Made by a program: the position numbers and the translations under genes. 64,000 nucleotides of DNA from Prevotella sp. P3-122 (lineage in GTDB: Bacteria; Bacteroidota; Bacteroidia; Bacteroidales; Bacteroidaceae), in the NCBI RefSeq assembly GCF_002251365.1, contig NZ_NPJH01000087.1, forward strand, positions 1 to 64,000, written 5' to 3'. Below the pieces are notes generated by a model that saw only the letters and a list, made by a program, of their open reading frames with translations, was not told the origin of the DNA and made no database searches. Positions within the stretch are counted from its first letter, which is position 1; every line of letters begins with the position of its first letter. Below, piece after piece: positions 17,285 to 24,796 of the stretch.

Positions 17285-17752
17285 TTATTTGCCGATCTTG
17301 CGTCTTGTGGTGGAGACGATGGCATTTAATAGTTTGTGGATACGGACTCTATCTGTGTTAATAGAGCTGTATTGGACGTCGTTCAGATAACCATTATCAT
17401 GCAATAGTTGCAACCAATATTCGGTTTCATTACATTCTTTCAGGGAGATTTGCATCTTGGAAAGGAAGTCTGCGTCGGATTGAGCATGCTGGGCTTCTCG
17501 TATATTTGCACCTATGCTGGTACCGCTACGGAAAACCTGTTTGCTAATGATGTATTCCTTATATATAGAGTCTTCTGTAAGATACTGAAACAGGCGTGTG
17601 ATGCGACATGCGAAATCGTAAGACAGGTCTTGAATGCTGGCTGATTGTTTTTGCTCTTCACTAAGTAGGGGCGCATACGTTCTTGCCTTTTTTGACTCAA
17701 GAGTGCTCGTGGTCTTTTTCCGTTTCCAAGGGAATTTCCTGGGATTATTCAT
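17285..17752 (-). CDS. Four helix bundle protein (S23 / 23S rRNA intervening-sequence family)
   Basis: The 155-residue product has the family pattern: DLSYDFACRITRLFQYLTED (about residues 42-61), YIISKQVFRSGTSIGANIRE (68-87), and SDADFLSKMQISLKECNETE (93-112). It should form a pentamer of four-helix bundles that binds nucleic acid, like the related Avd protein of diversity-generating retroelements. The usual length is about 115-130 residues. The extra basic N-terminus (PRKFPWKRKK) is unusual and probably adds nucleic-acid affinity. No reverse transcriptase lies nearby. Both ends abut TGATGACTGATTA repeats, so the gene is embedded in repetitive DNA. The family's function is unknown. Confidence 0.82.
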   Translation of the reverse strand: MNNPRKFPWKRKKTTSTLESKKARTYAPLLSEEQKQSASIQDLSYDFACRITRLFQYLTEDSIYKEYIISKQVFRSGTSIGANIREAQHAQSDADFLSKMQISLKECNETEYWLQLLHDNGYLNDVQYSSINTDRVRIHKLLNAIVSTTRRKIGK

Positions 17753-17825
17753 TGATTATTGATTACTGATGGCTGATGACTGATGACTGATTTCTGATTG
17801 CTGATTATTTATTATTGATTATTGA

Positions 17826-19274
17826 TTATACGTTTTTCGAGCTTTTGTGGTCGGGGGTGGATAACCATGGGGTGATGTCGAAGGTGGCGAGGTCGGCTTG
17901 TATGATGGTGATGCGGTTGTCGTAGATACGGTATTCGGCGTTGTCGCGTATCTGGCGCGTATATCTGTTGACGGGCATCTGGAGGATGTGGCAGAGGTTG
18001 CGGCTCACGTCGTCTATGTTCTTGTCGATGATGACGATGGAGGCATCACGGTTTTCACGGAGCATGTCGCAGAAGAAGCTGTCGATGGTGGCGAAGGAAT
18101 AGCCGAGGAAGAGGATGCGCCTGGCACGTAGCATGAGCTGGTATGTCTGGTACCATGTGGAGATATAGTGCCTGGAGATGACGGTCTGCAACTTCATGGG
18201 CGGCAGGAACGAGGGGATGGGTATCGCCTTGCGCTCGTCGTCGAAGCTTATTTCGGCGGCCAACTTGCTGCTGAAGAATTCGGGCAGGCTGATGTCTGTG
18301 ATGTTGTCGAGACGGAAGTCGTTCTTGTTTTCGACATCCACATAACAGAGTAGGGAGCCGTGGAAGTATATTGCCTTGTCGGAACAGCGTCCGGCGAGGG
18401 TGGTGTAGTTGAATGTGAGCAGATGGGCATCGGTGTCGTGCAGCTTGCCATATACTCCGGGCAGGATGGTGCCGGTGGCGCCGTCGCCTGCCATCTGCTG
18501 TTCCCGGCTCACGAGGAACGCCCACAGCATCCACGAGATGTAGAGGTAGTCGCGCATCTGTCCTTTGCGTCCGGTGTAGAAGGCGTAGAAATACTGTGAC
18601 AGCAGCTGTTCTATGTCGAGGATGTTCCTGTAGACATGTCTGAGGATGGGGTTCTCGCCATCGGTGATGCTCTTTTCGAGTATTGCCACGATGACGTTCC
18701 TGAACGTTTCGGTGTAGTTGATGCGGCTGAAGTCTATTATCGAGTCGTCCTTCACTGTCGTGCCGAGCACCTCGCTGATGAGGCTTTCTGTCTCGTCGTC
18801 GATGGCTGCTCCGCATTTTATGTCGATTATCTTGCGGAAGATGCGGGTGATGAGCATGCCGAGCTTGCGCTGCTCGTCGGTGAGCGAGGTGTTTGATCGT
18901 AGCTCTTCGGTTATGTTGCGGCATATAGTCTCCAGCTCCTTGTCGAGGTCTTTTGCCAGATTGTCGATGGCGTTGTTCACGAAGCGGTCGAAGTGGAAGC
19001 GCACTCCTCCTATGGCCTTTCTCAATGCCGCATCGACAGCCATGCCTTCGGGCGTGGCGATGTATTCGACTATGGCTGGTATGAGACGCGAGGATGTGGG
19101 CATTCCCATTGCCGTCTCGGCACCTGCTCCGAGCACAACCATCGTTACGGGTGTGTCTTTGCTCTTGGTCAGCACCTCGGCAAACTTGTCACCGAGGAAT
19201 ATCTGTTGCTGCACGGTGGCGTTGGGTGCTATCTGGTTGGTGCCGTTGTTTATGTCTATTGTCGTTTGTTCCAT
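17826..19274 (-). CDS. SIR2-like protein with an N-terminal NQI-PNAT motif
   Basis: The 482-residue protein has a SIR2-like fold: the NAD-binding loop VVLGAGAETAMGMPTS (about 46-61), LLTFNYTTL (285-293), the candidate catalytic His in IYFHGSL (H305), and ILFLGYSFATIDSFF (387-401). An insertion of about 220 residues separates the first two motifs. SIR2-like proteins of this type often act as NADases in phage defence. The first 20 residues (TTIDINNGTNQIAPNAT) match the start of the small gene 217 bases upstream, which suggests that the two proteins associate through this segment. The DNA is more GC-rich than neighbouring island genes. SIR2 identity is good and the defence role is inferred. Confidence 0.78.
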   Translation of the reverse strand: MEQTTIDINNGTNQIAPNATVQQQIFLGDKFAEVLTKSKDTPVTMVVLGAGAETAMGMPTSSRLIPAIVEYIATPEGMAVDAALRKAIGGVRFHFDRFVNNAIDNLAKDLDKELETICRNITEELRSNTSLTDEQRKLGMLITRIFRKIIDIKCGAAIDDETESLISEVLGTTVKDDSIIDFSRINYTETFRNVIVAILEKSITDGENPILRHVYRNILDIEQLLSQYFYAFYTGRKGQMRDYLYISWMLWAFLVSREQQMAGDGATGTILPGVYGKLHDTDAHLLTFNYTTLAGRCSDKAIYFHGSLLCYVDVENKNDFRLDNITDISLPEFFSSKLAAEISFDDERKAIPIPSFLPPMKLQTVISRHYISTWYQTYQLMLRARRILFLGYSFATIDSFFCDMLRENRDASIVIIDKNIDDVSRNLCHILQMPVNRYTRQIRDNAEYRIYDNRITIIQADLATFDITPWLSTPDHKSSKNV

Positions 19275-19326
19275 TTAGTATAGGTGTTATATCGGTCTGC
19301 CGGGTCTTGGGATATGTCGGCTTGGA

Positions 19327-19428
19327 GCAATAGTATTGCGATGGCTGATGCAAAGCTTTGCGATGGCACTTGCAAAGCTTTGCATTGGCACTTGCAAAGC
19401 TTTGCGTTGGCCGATGCAATAGTATTGC
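19327..19428. repeat. Array of five short palindromes at 22-base period
   Basis: GCAATAGTATTGC (19327), GCAAAGCTTTGC (19350, 19372, 19394) and GCAATAGTATTGC (19416) are spaced 22-23 bases apart. The odd palindromes sit at both ends, with TGGCACTT-like spacers. The array lies between the two genes that share the NQI-PNAT motif. A second array of the same kind is at 55645-55744. Confidence 0.9.
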
Positions 19429-19491
19429 GTTGGCAATGCGAGAAGTCAATGCTCGACATATCGCCCGATGTGCCGGGGAAACAGGTGGCGG

Positions 19492-19902
19492 TCACCGGCG
19501 TCGGGGACGCTTTATCAGGGCGTCGTTGATTCGTGCCCTAATGTTGTCGATGGATTTGCCCTTGGTGATATTGATGGCATGAGGGAGCAGCAGGCTGATG
19601 AACCGTTCCTTCACTACCACCTCGTCGGTGAGCAGCGGCTCCTGTTCTATGAGCTGTACCACCAGTGTTGCCAGTTCGGTGGCGTTGCGACAGCCGGCTA
19701 TCCGCGAAAGGCAGTCGGGCAGGTTCTCCTTATTAATATATAAGGTGAGGCGTTCTGTTCCGTCACCCTCTTCTGTCTCTGCTACTGGTGTGGCGGGTAT
19801 CTGCCTGCCACAGCTGTCGCCATAGAAGTTCTGTACTGCTTCTGTGGCATTGGGGAGTATCTGGTTGTTTCCCCCGTTTATGTTTATTATCACGTCGCTC
19901 AT
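19492..19902 (-). CDS. Small protein sharing the NQI-PNAT N-terminal motif with the SIR2-like protein
   Basis: This 136-residue protein is of unknown family. Its start (VIININGGNNQILPNATEAV) closely matches that of the downstream SIR2-like protein. The rest is helical (LPDCLSRIAGCRNATELATL, then LLPHAINITKGKSIDNIRAR) with a basic tail. It is on the same strand, 217 bases upstream of the SIR2 gene, with a palindrome array between them. It may be a partner, regulator or adaptor, with the shared motif acting as an interaction segment. Start: the Met at 19902 directly precedes the motif. Confidence 0.62.
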   Translation of the reverse strand: MSDVIININGGNNQILPNATEAVQNFYGDSCGRQIPATPVAETEEGDGTERLTLYINKENLPDCLSRIAGCRNATELATLVVQLIEQEPLLTDEVVVKERFISLLLPHAINITKGKSIDNIRARINDALIKRPRRR

Positions 19903-19950
19903 ATAATCGTTATCGTCGATACTTAACTGCTGCTAAATGTGTCCGCTTGG

Positions 19951-20138
19951 GAAGACAAAAACATGTAAAACCCCTTGCGACTGATGCTGATTGTCTCTAC
20001 GAGCCATTGATGACGTAGCCGTCTGAAACTCCTTAAGCAAGCTCACGCGTTTTCAGCCATCTACATCATCACCCTATCGGGGCTTTGCATCTCTCGCAAG
20101 GCGATAAACAGATATAAACATTTCGTAACTCCTCGAAC
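19951..20138. repeat. Structured 188-base module, copy 1
   Basis: The module starts GAAGACAAAAACATGTAAAA and ends AACTCCTCGAAC. Inside, CCTTGCGA pairs with TCGCAAGG, and GATGACGTAG with CTACATCATC, giving a nested stem. Short minus-strand frames here are artefacts. Confidence 0.92.
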
Positions 20139-20170
20139 CTGTTAACCCCTTACCCCAATAACCCGTTAAC

Positions 20171-20397
20171 CTGTTAACCCCTTATTAGTTTTGAATGTGT
20201 ACCCCGTCTAAGCTAAGGTTTATTTCTTGTTTATCGCCTTGAAGAGGATGATAGCCTTCTGGAAGAAGGTGCTGTTAAGCTTTCGCTGTGGGCGTTAAGA
20301 GCTTGCTCTTATAAGAACGAAGCGGAAGCATAACAGAAAGGCGCAGCCGCCATTCTCTTCAAGGGGTTTATCTTGGTTTTTGTGAGTGTCCGCCCAG
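20171..20397. repeat. 220-base companion module, copy 1
   Basis: This module begins CCTTATTAGTTTTGAATG and runs to GGTTTTTGTGAGT. It recurs almost unchanged at 21359-21580. It contains CTTGAAGAGGATG-type words and complementary segments CCTTGAAGAG/CTCTTCAAGG at its ends, so it too can form a long-range stem. Confidence 0.85.
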
Positions 20398-20583
20398 GAA
20401 GACAAAAACATGTAAAACCCCTTGCGACTGATGCTGTGTCTCTACGAGCCATTGATGACGTAGCCGTCTGAAACTCCTTGAGCAAGCTCACGCGTTCTCA
20501 GCCATCTACATCATCACCCTATCGGGGCTTTGCATCTCTCGCAAGGCGATAAACAGATATAAACATTTCATAACTCCTCGAAC
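20398..20583. repeat. Structured 188-base module, copy 2
   Basis: This is nearly identical to copy 1 with a two-base deletion. The GxxExxY gene ends 25 bases beyond it. Confidence 0.92.
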
Positions 20584-20607
20584 CTATTAACGAAAGGTTT
20601 ATTTCTG

Positions 20608-21057
20608 TTAGAAGAGGTATATAGTATCTGTTTCAACATCGAGGTAATAATGTTCACTCTGGTCATGCGTTGGAGCGAAATTCCAAAGGATACCTATGCG
20701 AGTTTTTGTGAGTCGCATGTAATTCCACAACTGCTGACGATGTTCAGGACAAAGCTTTTCTACTGCCTTGCACTCAATGAAAGCCTTTTCCTTCACATAG
20801 AAATCTACAAAGTGCTTATGATTGATGCGCTTGCCATGGAACTCAACCGAGAAATAGTACTCACGAGTAAATGGTACTATCTGGCGTTCATTAAGCATAA
20901 TTTCCAGGGCGTCCTGGTACATATACTCGTTCAAGAACGGACCTAAGCCTTTGTGAACCTCTTGACAGCACCCATTAAGATCGTAACACCACTGCTTAAG
21001 TTTCTGGCACAATACAGGATCTTTATCTACCAACCGTCCTATTTTGTAATTTTTCAT
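20608..21057 (-). CDS. GxxExxY protein (PD-(D/E)xK-like), first copy
   Basis: The 149-residue protein has the name-giving motif in HKGLGPFLNEYMYQDALEIM (about residues 35-54) and a PD-(D/E)xK nuclease-like core: HFVDFYVKEKAFIECKAVEK (about 82-101), where Asp and Glu-x-Lys align with metal ligands, followed by HRQQLWNYMRLTKTRIGILW. Members are small and widespread in Bacteroidetes, with no established function. The gene sits exactly between copies 2 and 3 of the 188-base module, with repeat DNA on both sides. A second, divergent member lies at 24136-24564. Family assignment is strong. Confidence 0.87.
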   Translation of the reverse strand: MKNYKIGRLVDKDPVLCQKLKQWCYDLNGCCQEVHKGLGPFLNEYMYQDALEIMLNERQIVPFTREYYFSVEFHGKRINHKHFVDFYVKEKAFIECKAVEKLCPEHRQQLWNYMRLTKTRIGILWNFAPTHDQSEHYYLDVETDTIYLF

Positions 21058-21170
21058 TATTGTGCAAGTTTTTTTCTGAAAACGGAATTGTGTATTCTTT
21101 TATTGTCACAGACGGTAAGGTTTATTTCGGTTTTTGTGAGTCGATATTGCCGATAAAGGTGACTGCTTGG

Positions 21171-21358
21171 GAAGACAAAAACATGTAAAACCCCTTGCGA
21201 CTGATGCTGATTGTCTCTACGAGCCATTGATGACGTAGCCGTCTGAAACTCCTTGAGCAAGCTCAGGCGTTCTCAGCCATCTACATCATCACCCTATCGG
21301 GGCTTTGCATCTCTCGCAAGGCGATAAACAGATATAAACATTTCGTAACTCCTCGAAC
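21171..21358. repeat. Structured 188-base module, copy 3
   Basis: This is full length with the same nested stems as copy 1. It lies upstream of the GxxExxY gene. Confidence 0.92.
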
Positions 21359-21580
21359 CTGTTAACCCCTTATTAGTTTTGAATGTATACCCCGTCTAAG
21401 CTAAGGTTTATTTCTTGTTTATCGCCTTGAAGAGGATGGTAGCCTTCTGGAAGAAGGTGCTGTTAAGCTTTCGCTGTGGGCGTTAAGAGCTTGCTCTTAT
21501 AAGACCGAAGCGGAAGCATAACAGAAAGGCGCAGCCGCCATTCTCTTCAAGGGGTTTATCTCGGTTTTTGTGAGTCGATA
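21359..21580. repeat. 220-base companion module, copy 2
   Basis: This copy is adjacent to copy 3 of the 188-base module, repeating the order seen at 19951-20397. The two modules therefore probably spread as one composite unit. Confidence 0.85.
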
Positions 21581-21604
21581 TTGCCGATAAAGGTGTTGGC
21601 TTGG

Positions 21605-21792
21605 GAAGACAAAAACATGTAAAACCCCTTGCGACTGATGCTGTTTGTCTCTACGAGCCATAGATGACGTAGCCGTCTGAAACTCCTTGAGCAAGCTCAG
21701 GCGTTCTCAGCCATCTACATCATCACCCTATCGGGGCTTTGCATCTCTCGCAAGGCGATAAACAGATATAAACATTTCGTAACTCCTCGAAC
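21605..21792. repeat. Structured 188-base module, copy 4
   Basis: This is a full-length copy. Downstream, 21793-22118 is non-coding and leads into the HU-like gene. Confidence 0.92.
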
Positions 21793-22118
21793 ACGTCGAA
21801 CTCTTAAACTGTTAAACCATTAAACTGTTAAACCCTTATATATATGTAATACGGTATAATAACGATGCTTTATCAATGGTATGTCAACGGGATATCAACG
21901 GTTTGTCAACGGTTGTCAATCGAATTGTTTTCGGCTTTTCGATGTTGTAACTTTGCTTCCAGAAAAGCGAAGACAGGCTGCACTCGGCAAAAGTAAGCAT
22001 GCGTACATTGCGCTCGTTTGCACTGTCTTTGCAAAGCAGTCCAGGAGTAATAACATTTGTCGGGCGCATCGGGCTGTGTGCGTAAATACCAAGTCCCATA
22101 CCGGCGATGGGCAAACGA

Positions 22119-22583
22119 ATGATTAACTATAGTGTTTTTATGAAGGGTAATCCAACTAATCCTGAGGAGCCGGAAAAGGCTTATGCAAGGAACCAGGTAT
22201 CGGAGGTATGGCCGCTGGAGAAGTTCTCGAAGCACATCGCCGACCACAACGGGGTGTATAGCCGCGGTACGGTGAAGGGTGTCATTAGTGACATGTGCGA
22301 GTGTCTGGTGGAACAGCTTCTCAACGGCAACAAGATTCAGCTGGGCGAGCTTGGCTCTTTCGTCATCAGCATCAGCAGTGAGGGGGCGGAGAGCATCGAC
22401 AAGTTCACTTCGAAGAACATCAAGGCGGTGAACATACTGTTCGCTCCGGGTACGGACTTCGAAAACCTCATCAACTATGCCGAGTTCAACCCTGTAGCAA
22501 GCCGTGTGGCTCAGGCTGCTACCCTGAAGGCCGAGAAAGCCGGCGAGAGTGTCGTTGACCTTGATGCCGCGAAGAACAAGTAA
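22119..22583 (+). CDS. HU-related DNA-binding protein (Bacteroidetes histone-like family)
   Basis: The 154-residue protein matches the HU-related family that starts INYSVFMKGNPTNPEEPEKAY, continues QVSEVWPLEKFSKHIADHNG and CLVEQLLNGNKIQLGELGSF, and has a Lys/Ala-rich tail. It should bind DNA as a dimer. The family usually starts MxINYS, so I placed the start at 22119 rather than at 22107. It is the first gene of a plus-strand cassette with a small peptide and an amidase, an arrangement that recurs in Bacteroidetes genomes without a known role. It lies between copies 4 and 5 of the 188-base module. Confidence 0.85.
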   Translation: MINYSVFMKGNPTNPEEPEKAYARNQVSEVWPLEKFSKHIADHNGVYSRGTVKGVISDMCECLVEQLLNGNKIQLGELGSFVISISSEGAESIDKFTSKNIKAVNILFAPGTDFENLINYAEFNPVASRVAQAATLKAEKAGESVVDLDAAKNK

Positions 22584-22666
22584 GGTGAAGCCCCCTGCCT
22601 CCGGGCGGGGGGATAACCCTTCGAACTCCTCGAACTCCTCAACTCTCGCTAAAGTGTGTGCTCTTG

Positions 22667-22855
22667 GAAAGACAAAAACCTGTAAAACCCCTTGCGACTG
22701 ATGCTGTTTGTCTCTACGAGCCATTGATGACGTAGCCGTCTGAAACTCCTTGAGCAAGCTCTGGCGTTCTCAGTCATCTACATCATCACCCTATCGGGGC
22801 TTTGCATCTCTCGCAAGGCGATAAACAGATATAAACATTTCGTAACTCCTCGAAC
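22667..22855. repeat. Structured 188-base module, copy 5
   Basis: This copy has small differences at its first bases (GAAAGACAAAAACCTGTAAAA). It lies between the HU-like gene and the small peptide gene, inside the cassette, so it would be transcribed with it. Confidence 0.9.
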
Positions 22856-22907
22856 ACGTCGAACTCCTCAAACTCCTCGAACTTTTAAACTTTTAAACTT
22901 TTACAAT

Positions 22908-23045
22908 ATGGTATATCTTTATGAAAACGAGAAATCGGGACAGAAGTCCAAGATCTCATGGGTGAATATTGTTAATGCTGTCATACAGGCTCTCATAGCC
23001 GCGCTTACAGCACTTGGTGTCAGCTCGTGTGCAAACCTTATCTGA
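22908..23045 (+). CDS. Small hydrophobic peptide, 45 residues (smalltalk-like)
   Basis: The peptide reads MVYLYENEKSGQKSKISWVN and then a hydrophobic segment VIQALIAALTALGVSSCANL. It resembles the tiny Bacteroidetes smalltalk proteins, which typically sit between an HU-related gene and an amidase gene, exactly as here. The Cys near the end follows the hydrophobic helix. The stop is 12 bases before the amidase start. Function is unknown, with a membrane location likely. Confidence 0.68.
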   Translation: MVYLYENEKSGQKSKISWVNIVNAVIQALIAALTALGVSSCANLI

Positions 23046-23057
23046 TTATATAAGTAT

Positions 23058-23507
23058 ATGTCAACAAATAGTCTGATGAGAGAGAGCGACGTGAGGTATA
23101 TCGTGCTTCACTGCTCTGCAACGAGATGCAACACCGATTATACGGAAGAGATGCTGCTGCGAGACCATCTGGCACGCAAGTTCAAAGGCATCGGCTACCA
23201 CTTCTACATCCGCAAGGACGGCAGAAGGGTGCAGGGACGCAAACTCCTTGAAGTGGGTGCTCACGCTGTTCCTTACAACCGCTGTTCGATTGGTGTATGC
23301 TACGAGGGCGGACTTGATGAGAACGGCAGACCGTGTAACACGATGACCGAGAAGCAGCGTGCAGAACTGACTGACTTGCTGACCATCCTTCACAAACTGT
23401 TCCCGAAGGCAAGGATAGTGGGACATAGAGACCTGCCCGGCACGGTGCCTAAGGCGTGTCCTTGTTTAGATACGCGCAAGGTCTTTGGATGGATAGAGGG
23501 GGAATGA
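23058..23507 (+). CDS. N-acetylmuramoyl-L-alanine amidase (Amidase_2/PGRP fold)
   Basis: This 149-residue amidase would cleave the bond between MurNAc and the stem peptide of peptidoglycan. Zinc ligands can be read in YIVLHCSATR (His about 15) and in VGHRDLPGTVPKACPCLD (His and Cys about 119-132), with YHFYIRKDGRRVQGR and CSIGVCYEGGLD between. There is no signal peptide, so export would need another route or cell lysis, as for phage-type endolysins. It belongs to the HU/small peptide/amidase cassette. Confidence 0.88.
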   Translation: MSTNSLMRESDVRYIVLHCSATRCNTDYTEEMLLRDHLARKFKGIGYHFYIRKDGRRVQGRKLLEVGAHAVPYNRCSIGVCYEGGLDENGRPCNTMTEKQRAELTDLLTILHKLFPKARIVGHRDLPGTVPKACPCLDTRKVFGWIEGE

Positions 23508-23726
23508 TTATTGATTATTGATGATTGATGATTGATAGGGGTCTCAGGGACAGAGAGGCTCGCTTACCATTCCGTTGCTGCGGGTTGTCTCATGTCCCTC
23601 TGCCCCTTATTTTTTCCATGGAGTACACAGATGAACACCGATTTCTTTTTCCGTGTATTCTGTGTGTTCCGTGGAAAAAATAGATTCTATGAAGTTTATT
23701 ATGTCATCTATTTAAAAACAACGAGT

Positions 23727-23822
23727 ATGAAAGTGAATTGGAAGCGAATCGCACTGTATGTATTGCGCATCATTGAGTTGGTAATAACTGGCGCCGCAGG
23801 CGGTGCCATGACGCAACTCTAA
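23727..23822 (+). CDS. Tiny peptide, 31 residues, after the amidase
   Basis: The sequence MKVNWKRIALYVLRIIELVI then TGAAGGAMTQL is a short basic start followed by a hydrophobic helix and a Gly/Ala segment. Similar 30-residue peptides accompany amidase genes in Bacteroidetes. The gene follows the amidase by 219 bases and is too short for routine gene calling. It is followed directly by 103-base tandem repeats. Confidence 0.55.
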   Translation: MKVNWKRIALYVLRIIELVITGAAGGAMTQL

Positions 23823-23832
23823 ACTCTCTTTA

Positions 23833-24141
23833 TGTGAACGTGAATTGCCGGGAATTGGCCGTAAATTTTCATAAAACATTGTTTCTTTAATTAACGGATA
23901 ATTTGCAATAATTCGCATTCAAAACATCATCATCTTGTGAACGTGAATTGACAGGAATTGGCCGTAAATTTTCATGAAACATTGTTTCTTTAATTAACGG
24001 ATAATTTGCAATAATTCGCATTCCAAACATCATCATCTTGTGAACGTGAATTGACAGGAATTGGCCGTAAATATTCATGAAACATTGTTTCTTTAATTAA
24101 CGGACAACTTGCGATAATTCGCATTCAAAACATCATCATCT
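23833..24141. repeat. Three tandem 103-base repeats
   Basis: Units start at 23833, 23936 and 24039 (TGTGAACGTGAATTG, ending CATCATCATCT), are each exactly 103 bases, and differ at only a few positions. The stop codon of the second GxxExxY gene lies in the third unit. A further partial and a near-complete unit lie on the other side of that gene (24586-24727). Confidence 0.93.
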
Positions 24142-24564
24142 TGGAACAATATTCATATTGCGGTCTATCAAACGACAATCATTAGTGGTACTATCATAGT
24201 AATATCGCTCACATTCAAGGCTACCAGAGCCAAAATTGATGAGCAACCCTATGTGATTCTTTGTCAATCGAAGGTAGTTGAACAACTGAAATCTATGTTC
24301 GGGACATATCTCGCTTGTTGATTTCAATTCCAATATGACATCATTAACTACAATGTCCATGCGGTATGACTTATTCATTCGCTTTCCTTTATAGAAACAG
24401 AGTAGTTCTTTCTCTGATTCTGGATGAAATCCTTTGTCTGACAATTCCATACACATGGCCTCATTGTATATCGGTTCCAAAAGCCCGCCACCCAGTTCTC
24501 GATGAACCGTCATGGCTGCTCCGATGATGTTATACACTATATCTTTATATCTCTTAATATCCAT
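24136..24564 (-). CDS. GxxExxY protein, second copy, inserted in tandem repeats
   Basis: The 142-residue member of the GxxExxY family has ELGGGLLEPIYNEAMCMELS (about residues 22-41) and a PD-(D/E)xK-like core with MDIVVNDVILELKSTSEICP (about 69-88), then HRFQLFNYLRLTKNHIGLLI. It differs from the copy at 20608-21057, so it is not a recent duplicate. Its last codons and stop fall inside a 103-base repeat unit, and repeats resume 20 bases upstream of its start. This indicates that the gene lies within one disrupted repeat array. Function is unknown. Confidence 0.87.
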   Translation of the reverse strand: MDIKRYKDIVYNIIGAAMTVHRELGGGLLEPIYNEAMCMELSDKGFHPESEKELLCFYKGKRMNKSYRMDIVVNDVILELKSTSEICPEHRFQLFNYLRLTKNHIGLLINFGSGSLECERYYYDSTTNDCRLIDRNMNIVPR

Positions 24565-24585
24565 ATATTTAAATTATTTGGGAAT

Positions 24586-24727
24586 TTACGGATAATTTGC
24601 GATAATTCGCGTTCAAAACACTATCATCTTGTGAACGAGAATTGCCAGGAATTGGCCGTAAATATTCATGAAACATTGTTTCTTTAATTAACGGATAATT
24701 TGCGATAATTCGCGTTCAAAACATATA
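24586..24727. repeat. Continuation of the 103-base repeat array
   Basis: A partial unit (24586-24629, from TTACGGATAATTTGC) is followed by a nearly complete one (24630-24727). The array is thus split by the GxxExxY gene. Confidence 0.88.
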
Positions 24728-24796
24728 AAACAGGTATTTATGCGGACAATTTCTTTGATTATTGATAACCAAAACTGGAACGGGGAAGCGGAACGA

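Noticed and set aside
18055..18924. A 289-codon minus-strand frame within the SIR2-like gene
   Set aside because: Its translation is extremely rich in Arg and His, typical of an alternative frame of a GC-rich gene, while the SIR2 frame shows family motifs.
19284..19582. Short frames reading LCDGTCKALHWHLQSFALAD-type sequence through the palindrome array
   Set aside because: The translation simply mirrors the 22-base repeats, and similar peptides appear at 55598-55869 on other frames.
20309..21694. Several short minus-strand frames starting LKEFQTATSSMARRD
   Set aside because: They are produced by the repeat modules and repeat with them. No ribosome-binding site or family.
21906..22757. A 283-codon minus-strand frame across the HU-like gene
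   Set aside because: It begins in a 188-base repeat (the LKEFQTATSSMARRD-type start seen in every copy) and runs antisense to a real HU-family gene.
23833..24141. Tandem 103-base repeats as a CRISPR array
   Set aside because: Units are contiguous with no unique spacers, and no cas genes are present.
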